DNA of 64,000 bases from Ligula intestinalis (GCA_036362985.1 JAYGXS010000004.1:2437907-2501906), one strand, 5' to 3'; positions 1 to 12,186 are shown, numbered from the stretch's first letter. Numbers and translations: made by a program. The notes: a model not told the origin generated them from the letters alone.

Positions 1-281
1 AATTCCCAAGTTCCGGAGACGTAAAAAATAGTAATAAATGAAAACAATAAATCTGAATATTTTGTTAAGTTGAAAAATTTAAGTTACCACTTTTTTATAT
101 AAAAAGAACTTTTATTTAGCCAACATTTTTCATACATATAATCATTAGTGGATAAATATTTATTTAATATCATCCAATAAATTCGGACGTAATTTCCTAT
201 GTTTTCAGTGTCTTAATTTGTGCTTCCATCAACTGATCTTCTGTTCTACGTTTACATCAAAGCCTTTCAAATCAAATATAC
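1..281. other. AT-rich sequence, nothing recognised
   Basis: Low-GC sequence with no open frame of note and no repeat that I can match elsewhere in the window. Confidence 0.5.
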
Positions 282-376
282 AGTAGGTGACATTTCTGAT
301 GAAAGGTTAAGGAGTGGGGGATTTAACACAGACTTGAGGTCGTTTATGAAGTTCACTGGGTTGGCTTGAGGTGCCA
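282..376 (+). repeat. Direct repeat, copy 1 (about 95 bp)
   Basis: This segment begins AGTAGGTGACAT and is repeated with few differences at 711-806, exactly 429 bp downstream. The shared part includes TCTGATGAAAGGTT and AAGTTCACTGGGTT. It is a local duplication or two copies of a dispersed repeat. I see no coding function. Confidence 0.75.
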
Positions 377-710
377 TTTTTGGGTCCATACACACACAGT
401 AATATTTTAGTGAAGCAGGGTATATATTATTCCGCGACACTCCTAACTACAGATGAACACAGCGCCGTGTACTTCAGAAAATCACTGCGAGGCCATTGAC
501 CAGAATTACTCAATATATAAAGGCGCTTCGGGTTATAAGGCGCAATGCTGTTTCTTGAGAAAAGTAGAGGCTTTTAAGTACGTCTTATATACCGAAACAT
601 GCAGTAATAAAGTAAAATTAATGTACACCGACGTACAACACTTGTGTACACACGTGCACAAGTGCCTAAGGATCAAGGACAGGCAGAGGGTCACAATCGG
701 AAAACGCAAT

Positions 711-806
711 AGTAGGTGACATATCTGATGAAAGGTTTAGGAGTGGGGAATTTAACACAAACTTGAGGTCGTTAATGAAGTTCACTGGGTTAGCGTGAGG
801 CGCAAA
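711..806 (+). repeat. Direct repeat, copy 2 (about 95 bp)
   Basis: Second copy of the segment at 282-376, same orientation. The 330 bp between the copies holds an 88-codon open frame (453-719) with no recognisable domain, so I do not call it a gene. Confidence 0.75.
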
Positions 807-3800
807 ATGCTGTTTATTACAATTGAATTCCGTTCAGGTCAGTATACGTTGAGAAAATATGGACAGAAATGGGCAAAATCCAGCGTTTGTTGGTTACCAA
901 GAAAGTTCCTATGCTATTAAGCACTGCGGAGAAAAGATTCATATTTTTGCGTGCTAAAGTATAAAAAAACATTCACAAATAGCAGAAAAAGTTTAATGAT
1001 ATTCGTTCACTACAGATAAAATTTTGTTTTGCGTCCATGAAATTGAGGTAAGTGTACTTACAAGATACAGGACTAGAGTCGAGAAAAGCTTGATGAATCG
1101 AGTTAACAAATTTTTGCTCTACAAATCTGTTAAGTTTGGTGCCCTACAGATAAATAATAAACTTACAAGACGCAAAAATGTGTTTTACAACGCCAACATT
1201 AGTAGGCCTATTTGACTTTAGATGGCCTTCCTCGTAGTCTCATATGTTTTCTAATTAATCTCGTAAACTAAATCCATCCTAATGTTGCCAAAATGTAGAC
1301 GGAAATCAATAAATATCAAAACTCCAAACGGAAGAAGTAGAAGATTATCATTTTGAAATATATTGGAGGATACTTTGGGTCACTCTTTTGTCCAATTAAA
1401 ATCAAAAAACACTACCCTGAAGTAAAATAACGCATTGAAAACTGCTCTGGTTTACGTAGAAATGTAAGTGCTTTCATTTCCAGCACAATTCTTTCCTCTC
1501 AGTTTTAGGGAAATCAAAAACGGGTCAAATACGCCATTTTGATCTTGACTTATCTTTGAATAAAATATCGTACACAGATATTCGACTTCGCAATATCTAA
1601 CTACAGCGTTTTTTAAGGAGGTAACTTGTTCTTGAAAGTTTTTTAATCAATCTTAGTCGTATTCACTTCTGGCTTTGTTGTGAAAATTACTTTTTCTCGA
1701 CAAAGAAGTTGACATGTTTTGACGATTCTAAAGTAATGACCCACACAGGCAGCTATCAAAGGAGGATTGTTTAAGAACTCATTATTTTGGTAAATACTTT
1801 TAAGATATTTCTTATTTCTAAGTTTTCGGTAAAAAGGTTGAACGAAATCGGTATTTATGGACAAACAAAGCAAAACTGTGAAATTCGTAAGGTGTTCAGT
1901 AGCATTTCCAAAACAGTTTGCCACTCATCGCACTCGAACTCTCGAAATAATTTTAAAAATGTGACAAACGTAAATTTCTTTCATCATACACAAGATGGTA
2001 TGAATTTGATTACAAGTACAACCGTAATCTAACTTTTTAGTAAACAGCCAGCCTATCCGTGTGTGGCCGTCAATGTTTTTGTATTCCGCTTGACAGCCGG
2101 GATGTGATTTCCGTAGAAAATCTTTTTGCAATTGTCAATAAAAATTGATGCAAAGCACACAAGAATCTTTTCGTGCATTAAAAACGGAAATGTGTCCGAA
2201 GATTCAAAATTTGGAAATCAATGAAACTAAGGTGACTACGTCCATTTTTGACACATTTTTTAATGTTATTGGAAAACATTTAGTTCATAAAAATTTTGTA
2301 TTTGTACTTATTTTGTATAACCTTGCCATCCTTTTCCATTCCCATGCCTTAAACACACTTTTATTTCACATTGGACCAGTACCTTTTCACATTGCCATTT
2401 CTTGAGTTCGCAGATTTTTGTGAAAATTACATTTTTCTATGCTAGTAAATAGTAATTTCCCAATCAAACTCTGACTTTTTTTACTTATAGTTCTAACTAT
2501 ATTGTTATGATAGTTTAGGGACAAGCTGCATGTGCTGACTTCCCGCAAAATGACTTTTATTGCGTTTTCAAACTTATTGCATGAGATTGTCCACTAACTG
2601 TACAGAAAGAGCATTTGCCGAAAAAATGAGTTATTGGATATTAGTTATCATGAAGATGGCCATGTGGATCATATGTATAAATTCCTCAAAGTTGCGAACA
2701 ACATTGTCGAGAAAAAGTAACTTCCTCGACGGAATTCCGAAATCGTTAGTCTTAAGATTAATAAGAAAGCGTTCTAGATCAGGTTACCGCTTTAGAAGGT
2801 GCTTTAATTAGATATTCACCTGATGAACGTCTGTGTATAGTACCTTTTTCCAAAGTTATGCCAAAAAGATTGGGGACTTTTGACAATTTTTTAATTTTAA
2901 TTAAGATGAACGATTCAGTTGGACTGGAGATGATAGAACATACTTTCTCTTTATTATTGATTATTTTCCGCATAAGTGAATTACTTCCACGACCTGCTAT
3001 AAGCTTGCGAATGTAAAAAAAGTCTTTCCATATAGATGGCATTTATTTGAAATGTGAATTACTATTCTGTCATGTTTCATTTCTAAATAACACATCAGCG
3101 GGACGTGAGGTATAGAACAACTTATATTTTTACATGTACGTTCAATAAGGCCTTCTTTCGCGGCAACATAAGGGGACACTTTGCTTATGCGCCAAGGTGA
3201 GCCGTGTGGTAAAACAAATGCAACGAAAGCGTTTTTATTACTGCATTTAGTGCAAAATAACTTCACAGGGTAGCTAAAATAATTTTTCAAACTTAAATTC
3301 TTGCTTGTTTCTGAAAATAAATGCGCCTCCTTAACTTTGGCTTATTTGCAACTGAACAGTTTTGGACAAAAGTTTCCAGTTCTGGAAGGAATAATTTTTC
3401 ACTGTTTTACTCATTCTGGAATTCTTTCATAGCACAATGCATATTTCTTAAAAGTTTGGTTCCGTCCTACCTTATACCTTAGTGCCTATTTCGCTTGATA
3501 ACTTTAAGAGGGCATTGTACCAAACTAAAGCCTTTCGAATTATTAAATTTACTCAGTTTATCAAAATGACCTGTCCATATTTATGCTATACTACCAAGTT
3601 AAATTTCATCATTAAAGTTGCATGCAGTACTCGTCATAGTGCAATTTCTCTGAAAAATGTTTTAATATTTCGTGGTTCTCTTCTCATGTTTGACAATTCC
3701 TACTTTTTTTTAGAGAACGCACTGAAAAAAGACTTGTGAATATCGACGCGAATAAGGCACTCCCAACATCAGCAGTTGGGCTATTGTCAGGACGCAAACC

Positions 3801-4429
3801 CAGGGTCAATATTTGTTTCTGGATCCTTACGAAACGTTTTCCCATTTGAGAGTAGAATACGGCATTATATGCCGTTAAATATGTGTGAGTTTTGTTGAAA
3901 CTGATACATTCTTACCTGTAACAAAGGCCTTCCTACACCAAGAATGCAGTCACATTGCCTCACGTATGACATAATTACATTTGGATGTAGATGCATGAAA
4001 GGCGGAGATCCAGGCGAAATTACAGACTGTAAGAATTGACAAAAGGTACCAAAGTGAGGAATGTATTGTGCAACGAACCCTTAGTTTCGGTCACAGGCAA
4101 GAGTGGCTACTGGTATTGAGTGCGTCCAGGTATGCCTGAGAGAGATACAGAAGAGGAGCGAGAGGTAACGGCCGCTGGGATCCCACCATATCTGACTCCA
4201 GGTTTTGAAATCCCTTAGGCTCGAACAGGTGCTTGTAAAATGTCTAATTTAACGAGACACGTGCTCTTTGTCTTGTTAGGCAGACAAATAAAGGGGCAAT
4301 TGCGGAGCAAAACATTTCTTACGCATTGACCTTGACACTAATAGGTTCCAATTCAGAGGAAGTAGGTTACAATACAGATGAGTGTGTAGTATGAACTCGC
4401 TTGGACTGGTGTAAAATATCCTACTCTCT
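807..4429. other. AT-rich intergenic stretch, no gene recognised
   Basis: Only short open frames (under 100 codons) are present, overlapping on both strands, with no recognisable domain. I found no tRNA-like boxes and no match to the repeat families of this window. It could be intergenic or intronic. Confidence 0.5.
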
Positions 4430-4509
4430 ATTAAACTTGAAACCGTGATCCTCGTACATACATATAGAAGGACATAAAGTGATCTCTTGGGAGGATAGTA
4501 AACTCATCA

Positions 4510-4549
4510 TCAGACGTTTCGCACACGTTCTAGAACATATCATCGGAGA
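4510..4549 (-). ncRNA. Hammerhead-like 40-nt module, decayed
   Basis: Minus strand: box 1 reads CCGATGA instead of CTGATGA; then one extra T, a poorly pairing helix II, and intact GAAAC followed by GTC. The total length is 40 nt, as in the other copies. Helix I (TCT/TGA) is damaged. Probably inactive. Confidence 0.35.
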
Positions 4550-4975
4550 TACGGAAAAAGGAGGAAATAAATAGTTTAAATAAATCTTTTCATATTCACT
4601 CCTGATAGGTCCGCCAGGATCTGCTCTCATTGGTCCATTCTTCTTGCTTGGATGGTGTTTAAGCCCCTTGTATGGCACCGGTAGATCTATTTTTCTATCA
4701 ATCGAGTTAACATTCGATTGCCAGGCTTCAATCACCTCCCTCACCATTTCGTTTTTTTGCCCGGCCGATGACTTTTGCATTGTCGAACCCGAACCGGTGG
4801 TCTTTTTCAAAGCTATACATCGCAAAATGTGAAAGTGCATCTTTTCGCTTTACGGCTAAGCTGTGCTAGTGCATGCGCGATTTTAGACGATTGTCCGTCA
4901 TTCCACAGTAACTGGTCGGACAGGTTAGGCGGTTCACTCGATAGACGATTCCCGGCATGCCCGCATTTTTTCCTA

Positions 4976-5015
4976 TCTCCGATCATGTGCTCGAGAACGA
5001 GTGTGAAACGTGAGA
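4976..5015 (+). ncRNA. Hammerhead-like 40-nt module, decayed
   Basis: Plus strand: helix I TCT/AGA pairs perfectly. Box 1 is CCGATCA, helix II GTGCTC/GAGTGT pairs with wobbles, and GAAAC is intact, but the cleavage triplet is GTG, which hammerheads do not cut well. It supplies a third helix I pairing variant. Confidence 0.35.
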
Positions 5016-5130
5016 CAATTAATACACCATCCTCCCCAAAGATCGCCCTACGTTCTTCTATTTCTACACCTGGGGTTCGCACTTTCGCCTTTATCCATAT
5101 ATATACATAGGTTTTAAAAAACGATAGCAT

Positions 5131-6567
5131 TGACCGTATTACTCGAAGATCGATGGTGATTCTAAGAAACCTGCAGAAAAATGTCCAGCTCCAGAATGTT
5201 TACTAGATAAAATTTTACCAAATAGCGAAAAACTGTATCATATTCACGACCTCAGTTGACTATGCATTAAAAAAACTATTTTGTAATTAATAATGTGATT
5301 CTTCAAAGAAAATGATGCCTGACTCATATTGCGCAACGTAGCATAGGCTGCGTTCTTAAGGTCAGCATGTGATGAGGTTCACTCATGAAGTATTTGTGGG
5401 AAATTCAGCGCAAAAAACAGACCACTTATACTTTTTAAAGTGTTACAGTCCGATATCACATGTTCGTGTGCACGTTCTGCCACGTGAGGGCCTCGGAGCT
5501 AGCGGGCGACTTCATAGCAGGTGAATTCATGCATTGCAAAGTCGGTTTCTTCGGAGACAAAAGGACATATTCGTGCAGAAAAGGAGGTTTGAGTTCATTT
5601 GTGGAAATCCTAGTTTATCATTTTGTGCAGTAGGCTGTAGAAACCACATTAGTGAGCGATGGATAGAAAAAAAGGAGATTGTGAAAACAAAAATGCAAAA
5701 AGAATTGATGACGGATTATCTCATTTCTCTCTTTCGTGACGTTAGGTAACGATGTCAAGATGGCTTCACTCTTTTGTTGATTCTTATCTTAGTCAGCTAT
5801 CAGCAGGCAGGTGATCCCTTTGCAAACATTATTAACTGAAGCATTCGTTTTTCTCTGAAGAAATTGGAACAAAACAAAGCCGATGAGGCTAGCAGAATTC
5901 AATGAAGTCTTGCAATTTTGTGACCTTTTGTTCCACTGACACGGTAATTGCTATTACTATGATAAAATAAACTGTCCAATTAATTATCGGCCGTATGCAG
6001 TTCAACAGGAGGTCACGAAAATGCATGACTTTATTAAATTTTGCTGGTCTTGTGGTCCTTTTCTCGTTCAAACTTTACCACTTTAAAACAAGCATAGATA
6101 GCAAGATTTATTGCATTCAACGGATTTCGCGAAGTCTGCTTTAACGGATTCCGTCTCTGCATGGGTTTGCTAACGAAAAATCGCATACAGGGAGCTCAAG
6201 GGCGAAAGCCTTCTTCCCTTAATAAAGTGACTTGACTTAGCTGAATTTCCACAGAAGTTCAATACGAAAGAGCAGGTGTCAGAGTTCACAGTAAATAATC
6301 ATCAGGAAAAGAAAACAACATGAAATCTTTATTTTAAAAAATGAGAGGAAGGAAGTTAACGCAAACTACGGTCGTGATTAAAACTAGGGGCCCAATTATC
6401 AAGGTAATTGAAGATTGATCACATGTTCCAGCCAATTTCACAGGTTGGATTTCCCCCGGCGTTTGTAGAGCACGTTCAAGTAGCACAGGGTCTGATTTGT
6501 TCTGGTTCAAACAAATAATTGGAAAGCTGTTTTGAAGTCGATAGAATGACCACAGTCTAACTGAGCA
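5131..6567. other. No gene recognised
   Basis: AT-rich stretch with small open frames only (for example 5534-5749). No domain, RNA gene or known repeat was recognised. Confidence 0.5.
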
Positions 6568-6637
6568 GCGAACATGCGAGTCCCAGAAAGCAATTGAGAA
6601 GAAGATGACTCGATCGCAGGAACAATACATTTATTCG

Positions 6638-6677
6638 ACTGACGTTTCGACACCCGTCGCGGATTCATCGTCAAAAG
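6638..6677 (-). ncRNA. Hammerhead-like 40-nt module
   Basis: Minus strand: box 1 is TTGACGA (one change from CTGACGA), helix II is GAATCC with GGGTGTC, then intact GAAAC and GTC. Helix I is weak. Left arm of the foldback element. Confidence 0.4.
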
Positions 6678-6718
6678 CATGAGTAGGAAACAGTTTCTGC
6701 TAATTTTTCTTACTCATG

Positions 6719-6758
6719 TCTCTCATGATGAATCCGCGACGGGTTTCGAAACGTCAAT
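6719..6758 (+). ncRNA. Hammerhead-like 40-nt module
   Basis: Plus strand: box 1 CTCATGA has the essential G5 changed to C, which should abolish activity. Helix II, GAAAC and GTC are kept. Right arm of the foldback element. Confidence 0.4.
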
Positions 6759-6831
6759 CGAAAAAATGTATTGTTCTAGCGATTGACTCCTCTTCTTCTT
6801 CTCAATTGCTTTCTGGGACTCACATGTTCGC

Positions 6832-8510
6832 TTGTATTGGTACTCTATCCTCTTTTTTCAAGGGCCAATTAGGCAAATACTTAATGGAGGAAGTTTAGAC
6901 CACACTGTACACACAAGCTCTACCAGCAACTGTCTGAGCTTTATAATCTAAATTTGTTAGGGGCAGGCCTAACGATTAGTTATTACGCTGTCCTGATTAC
7001 TCATCCAACGGTGCACTTCCATCGGTACAAGCCGCGCGAGTGATGAGGTCGATCGAACCGCCTGCCATGATTAGTGTTCTGCGCTACCACTCTGTCAAGC
7101 CTGACTGTCAGTCAGAATGTTACCCCCCAAGAACACAATTCGATTGGTCCAATCTTGTATGCTTTGCTTGCTATGAGTACGAGGTACTAGGTATGAATAG
7201 AACTTCTACTTTTGAGTCTGGGCTTAATGGTCTGAATGGTCATCAAATTCCGACAGCGAGTCACTGTCAGACTAGAAAAGCCACCAGAAACAGGGGAGTA
7301 TCTGGAGCCTCTCACATGGATTAACATTCATTGCAGAAGTCCAGGGGAAATATTACGCGAAGGCTAACATCTCCACGATCGATTTATGTGAAAGTTATGT
7401 AAAGGCGCTTTTAAGTAAATGCCTGCGCGTTCGGGCATAGAAAACACTAACAATACCACCACTAAGTATATAGCAGGCTCTGTCGTACACTTAGAACTCC
7501 TCAAAGGCGACCGAACGCATCGATGCTGGACTAAGTGGTAGAATAAAACGCCAAGCCAATGGTAATGTGAACAACAGGTTTTTATAAATATTAAGATGCG
7601 CTAAGTTCAACTGAGCAGTTTGAGGTAGTGTAGCGCATCCCAGGCCTAACCCCCCCGGTAACTACAAAGGTCAAACTAAAGCCTGTGCAGCAGCGCGAAA
7701 AATTATCGCAAGTGGTTGTCCATGCCCATGAAATAAGCCACTAAGCCGACTTCGCAGCCGCTACTATGATCACTGATGCTGGAACAAAGCGAATTGAGAC
7801 TAAACTGAAACCTGAGTCGTAGGTAAGAAGTCAATCAATCAACGTATCGATCTAGCTACGGCGTACAGAGTCTGGTTGGGTAACCCTCAGTATGCGTCAT
7901 TAATCGTCAATTGGAGTTTTACACCAGTAAGTTTAGTTTTTGTTGTTTTTTCCACTACTCCTGATGATGGACTTTTGAACAATTTCGATTATTGAGAGTA
8001 ATAACAGGGATTGGTTGTGTGCTCAATTAGTCTTCCTTACTCAAAGAACGTGGCTACCTGTGAGCTTTGATAGTTTTATCAAGGCCGAATAGAAATTTTT
8101 TTGATTGGTTGTTTTTGTTTCCTGTTCAGAATGGCTAGATTTCCGGTGGCGTGAGCTTTTATAATCTACATTTTAGACACTGGCCGGAATCCCTGCCTGC
8201 AGTATCTATTTCTATTATTCCTGCAAACAGCCCAAACTAAATCCAGCTGACAGGCTTTCTTCCATTCCCAAGAAATAAAATAAAGGCAATGAATTCCATC
8301 TATTTTTCTATTTATTTATTGGTTGCCAGTTTATCGGCAAGGTCAACAGAAATATACAGTAGGGGTTCGAGTTGACGACAAAAGCACTCCTCAGTGAATG
8401 AGAACGTTCGCGTTCCAGGTATTTGCACGCTAGAGGAAGAAGGAAGGTCGAACACTGGATCAAATTTTTATGATTCTGAGCACGGCGTACACTGCTGATA
8501 AATGAACCCC
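6832..8510. other. No gene recognised
   Basis: A 94-codon open frame at 7040-7324 (plus) has no recognisable domain. The rest contains no RNA gene or repeat that I can match. Confidence 0.45.
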
Positions 8511-8936
8511 TGTAGCGGGTCGTGCCTGCCTGACTAGCTCGCGTCGAAGTGCACTTTCCCAAACGCTCACCGATGTGCTTTCTCGACGTCTCGATCAGCC
8601 AATCATAGTTCTCGCATCTATGAGGCGATGAATGAGGAGCTTGCACGCGTGCCCGACGCAAGTTGCCTCTCTGCCCAACATCTCCAGGCCGACCTACCCA
8701 GTGAAAGATCTCCCTCTATCTGTCCTCTGGCCCGACTACTCTAAGACCTCATTTGGGCTTGGTCAACCTACTGATCGGACGTATCTCTCCCAAGTCCATC
8801 TATTCTCCTCTTCCGTTGTGTACACAATAAACTCTTCCATCTACTCTGGCCTTTAAAGACTTCTCTCTCCTCCGCTAAGTAGCCATGGTCTGAAGATCGC
8901 AGTTGTAAGGTTAGACTCACTTAACCCCCTGCGATA
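8511..8936 (+). mobile_element. Solo LTR, gypsy-type family A
   Basis: Starts TGTAGCGGGTCGTGCCTGCC and ends near CTTAACCCCCTGCGATA. The start matches the inverted copy whose LTR begins at 23436, and the 3' part matches the other copies (CTCTGGCC..AAGACTTCTC). Flanks are CCCC before and CCCT after, a possible decayed 4-bp target duplication. The family is assigned to Ty3/gypsy-type retroelements because two copies (29.5-31.2 and 49.0-50.7 kb) have a TGGTGACCCC primer-binding site next to the LTR. Confidence 0.55.
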
Positions 8937-9378
8937 CCCTCCCTCTCCTTTCCGCTCAAACTCCCCTCCCTCTGCCCGTATGACGTTCGACTAGCTCCTA
9001 CCCCCACAACTGTTGCTTGTTTTCGTGATGCTGGACTCTCCCTCTCTCCCCCCTCTCCCCCTTTCTTCCGCCCTCTAACCTTCACCCCCCTACCCCATGA
9101 TTGGCTCCTACCTACTATAACTGTCGCTTGCTTTTTGTGGACGTTTTTATCTCTGACAATGGACTCCTGCAAGAGCCCGAAAGCTTAGAATAATAAACAA
9201 CTTGATCCAGTGCTCGACCTTCCTTCTTCTTCAAACGCTCCTTAGTGTTCAATCTTGTCCTTTTCAGGAGAAAAACACCGCAGCTCATTAAATTATTGAA
9301 GTGCTGGATGAGAAGACTTCTCACAGGTGCACAGTGTTGTTAGTTTCCTTTCGCTGTTATGGCTCCGGTATTCCACAC
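8937..9378. other. Pyrimidine-rich stretch, no gene recognised
   Basis: The first 150 bp after the LTR are unusually rich in C and T on the plus strand (runs of CCCTCTCC type). No coding or RNA feature was recognised. Confidence 0.4.
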
Positions 9379-9693
9379 TTAATAAGTATGTTTTGGCAAA
9401 CGGTGGCTCGCTGACGGCAGGCGAATTAACCGATTGCGGGCTGCAGAGTCTACCCCATTATCCTCAGCATTAAGCCTAGCATAACATCTGACGATGAGTT
9501 TTCTGATCAGCTCTCTATAGGGATCGCCATCGCTAACACTAATTAGGCGAGAGAATTGCTCGCAACGTGGCACGCTAACATTACCAGCACGAATCGCTAT
9601 ATAGACATAGACACTCATTAAGGAGGTCTGCGTGTACGCCTCAATGACGTGCTCACAACTCCTAGCGACATCTGTCTTACCATTATCGGCCAT
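9379..9693 (-). CDS. Unrecognised 104-codon open frame
   Basis: The frame opens with an ATG in a favourable context (G at -3 and G at +4) and ends with TAA. The predicted protein is mixed-composition and has no motif, signal peptide or membrane segment that I recognise. No intron signals or neighbouring exons support it. It may be a small gene, an exon, or chance; chance is the more likely reading. Confidence 0.15.
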   Translation of the reverse strand: MADNGKTDVARSCEHVIEAYTQTSLMSVYVYIAIRAGNVSVPRCEQFSRLISVSDGDPYRELIRKLIVRCYARLNAEDNGVDSAARNRLIRLPSASHRLPKHTY

Positions 9694-10204
9694 GCCTACT
9701 GTCGCTATCTTGCTACCTCCTCACTCGGGCATTGTCAACTGCGGCTGCAGCTCCCAAAACCTCTCTGTCTCCCCTCGCTCGCATCGAAGATCGTTAGATC
9801 TAGCCGACTGCGGTCCAGCTGAAACACCAGCCACCATATGCCCCAACAAAGGCGACCATTACGGTTTTCGTACCCCCTTTCTCATTTCCAAAACCGAACA
9901 TAATTACACGTCCACCCCTCTAACACTGCAGTTCTCTGTCTGACCTGCTCCGACAGCCGATCTAATCAGGAAAACTGGACTTCTGCTCTGCATTTCGTCT
10001 GACGGCGACGTTTTGTCACCAACTTGAAAACGCCTGATTAAAAATCGGCTTTCCGAAGAGACTTCACTTTTATATAAATATATGTGCTCACTTGGTAATG
10101 GAAGCATGCCGACCCAATTAGCTTTCGGAGGTAGAAACAAAAAACTCGTATGGATGTTAGGTGTCCTGAACGAGCAACCACCTTGCCAATCGAAGAGATT
10201 ATTC
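9694..10204. other. No gene recognised
   Basis: Short overlapping frames only; no RNA gene or matched repeat. Confidence 0.4.
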
Positions 10205-10264
10205 GAGTTGCAGGAAACAGTTCAGAAGAAGAATATGCGATCACTGGAACAAGTGTTTTATTTT

Positions 10265-10304
10265 CCTGACGTTTTGCATTCTGTCGAGAATCCTTAATCG
10301 TGGG
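10265..10304 (-). ncRNA. Hammerhead-like 40-nt module, variant core
   Basis: Minus strand: box 1 is ACGATTA, helix II GGATTC/GAATGC, AAAAC in place of GAAAC, then GTC and AGG. Belongs to the CCT/AGG subfamily with an altered catalytic box. Confidence 0.35.
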
Positions 10305-10595
10305 TAATGGTAGGATAGTCTGCGCCATGCGCAGATAGGGGTACGACATGCACAGATTGCACGATATTTATAGTTCGTAGCGGTCATCCGCGTGCGTACT
10401 TTAATTATCCGCTCCTGTAACCACCGCTTGGCGTCTCAATAAGTGCGATAATGGGTGAGCACTTCGCGTTCTATTAATTAATTGCCCAAATTTCCTTGCC
10501 CGTTTCGGATGTGCGACAATTGTGGTCGCTCTCGTCAGAGTTGCTGCTGGGCCCGACCCTTCCCACGTGACTGATTCTCTTGCTCAGACAATATT

Positions 10596-10900
10596 TCAGT
10601 ACGCAGTATGAGAACGCCAAATCGTTGCGCATTTTGATAGCTTGAGCAGCCCGTGGCTCACACGGTTGTCAACTCTTGCGAGGATTTCATCTTCCTTAAA
10701 CTTAAAAATATGGCCAGGTCTCGTCAAGTGAGCTGCATCCTGGAAGTTTGTATCTTTCTTCCTCACCGCCGCTGCAGGCTCGACCATTCACCTCCGGAGT
10801 ACCCTCCCAGTTTCTCCGACGTAGTCGCTTTATCCACAAATAAACCAGATCCGGTGAACGGCTCCAGCCGTTTCTCGCCAGTGCTGTAGGTTTTTCGGTC
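10596..10900 (-). pseudogene. PLE GIY-YIG endonuclease remnant
   Basis: Read on the minus strand, pieces in two frames match the endonuclease at 57281-57589: the stretch equivalent to ETAGVVYRIW, then AAVRKKDTNFQDAAH, PGHIFKFKEDEILARVDNR and a decayed end. At least one frameshift separates the GIY-YIG core from the downstream part, and a stop interrupts the region before AAVRKK. The family nicks DNA for PLE insertion; this copy cannot encode it. The 5' truncation point is at the same codon position (ATGAGrCCGAAA) as in the 57.28-kb copy. Confidence 0.6.
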
Positions 10901-10999
10901 TCATGCGTCACAAAAGGAAGCAACAAGCGGACTTTAATACCATGCAATCTGTGCATGGTTCACCACAACCTGCGCATGGCTCAGACTATCCTTCCATTA

Positions 11000-11039
11000 T
11001 CTATGATAAAGGGTTCTCAACAGAAGTCGAAGCGTCAGG
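11000..11039 (+). ncRNA. Hammerhead-like 40-nt module, decayed variant
   Basis: Plus strand: TCT/AGG helix I, box ATGATAA, weak helix II, GAAGC instead of GAAAC, then GTC. Same 40-nt spacing as the rest. Confidence 0.3.
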
Positions 11040-11085
11040 AAAATATAACAGTCGTTCCAGTGATCGAGTCTTCTTCCGCCAGGCC

Positions 11086-12186
11086 GAAGTCGGCTAAACT
11101 ATAATAGAGGATTGGGACGATAACAACTTCTGGGAATAACTTGATCCCCGCATTTTGCGGGTTTATTTGCCTTAGTTTGTCCAAGCATAACACTGACTAC
11201 TAGCTGGAACCGAAAACGATAAACATGCGTACACACAACTGGTGAGCCCGGCTGGTGTAAAGGGTTATGCTTGGCTGCATGAAAGCAAATAGGCCCGAAA
11301 TTATTCTGAACCAAGTTACGCCTGAACACTGTCGTGCCCCTCTGCCGTTAATTTCGGGCAGGGTTCGAAAGCATCACATTTAAGGTAAGACGTTTTCACC
11401 AAAAACGCTTTGACAATCTGAGAACCGAGAATCCACCTAAGAACCGCGAGTTCGGATTCCACCGACCCCCCCCCAACTTGTTATATGTTGCTCAACCACA
11501 TTATTCGACTGTGTCAACACTACTGATTAGCATACTCCGATGTATACTCATCCCACAATCGTGTAATTCACGGCTTTTTGGTAAGAACATGTGATCCCAA
11601 TGTCTTCAAGAAACTGACTCCGTCCTGGAGACGAATAAACTCCCGCCCCCAAACCCCAAGAGCCATATCATCCCTGAAACTAATGGGCTTCTTTGTTTTT
11701 CATGTCAAAGTAAAGGCCTAACGAGGAGTGATAGAAATGGATCGTTTGCCAAGATTACTTTTAGAAAGTTTATTTGGCAAAAAAAATCATTGTAGAAATT
11801 CATCATCAGTCTATTACAATCGAAGAGATGATGCAATTCATACAGTTGGACAGGAAAAGTGAGGTTGCTTTGATTACAACTCATCGTTTTCAAACCGTCC
11901 GCATGGCGGGATTGGCGTGTGGATTTCCTTGCGCTGGGGGAAGATGGACAGGGGAGAAAATTAGGATAGGTTATGAGCGTTGGTTATGGCTGAGGAACGT
12001 GGAGTGATAATAGAAGTGAAGTGTGACTGACTGTCACTAGGGGGTGGGGTTGATATACCATCGCTACCCGGCGTTGACGTCGGCCACGAAGGTGAACGTG
12101 TTTGTGGTAGCGTGTTCTAACAACGAAACAAAGGATCCGATCGCCATATAGCCACTGTCTCGTCTGTTGCGAGCACGTATGCTCTC
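11086..12186. other. No gene recognised
   Basis: A small GC-rich hairpin (CCCCGCATTTTGCGGG near 11142) and a C-tract near 11465 are present. No gene or matched repeat was found. Confidence 0.4.

Larger units (their letters stand above)
4430..5110 (-). mobile_element. Short Penelope-like element derivative with inverted ends
   Basis: Two inverted arms of roughly 95-140 bp (about 4463-4560 on the minus strand and 4965-5062 on the plus strand) flank a small internal segment. The minus strand at 4655-4750 encodes the C-terminal end of a PLE GIY-YIG endonuclease, recognisable by VREVIEAWQSNVNSIDRKID, which matches the RETLEAW...SINR stretch of the better preserved element at 32046-32714. No reverse transcriptase is present. 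Each arm carries one 40-nt hammerhead-like module. The layout arm, endonuclease tail, arm is the same as in the derivatives at 10.2 and 56.9 kb. Confidence 0.65.
6568..6831. mobile_element. Foldback element made of two PLE termini head to head
   Basis: The left half (6568-6690) is the inverted complement of the right half (6705-6831). Matching landmarks are the run ending TCTCAATTGCTTTCTGGGAC, a short TTC tract, the sequence GCGATTGACTC/GACTCGATCGC, and the hammerhead-like core. Both hammerhead modules point outward from the centre. There is no coding sequence. A single-copy version of the right arm lies at 63505-63640 and a more decayed one at 44330-44440, so this is a mobile terminus that has formed a palindrome. 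Confidence 0.7.
10205..11085 (-). mobile_element. Endonuclease-only PLE derivative with inverted termini
   Basis: The left terminus (about 10205-10570) carries a GAAGAAGAAT tract, a hammerhead-like module on the minus strand, and a stretch shared with 36.1-36.4 and 57.6-57.8 kb (GCAATCTGTGCATG, GCGGTGGTTACAGGAGC). The right terminus (about 10920-11085) carries the same pieces on the plus strand and ends in a TTCTTCC tract. Between them the minus strand holds a GIY-YIG endonuclease remnant. There is no reverse transcriptase. The same design is seen at 56930-58010. Confidence 0.65.
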
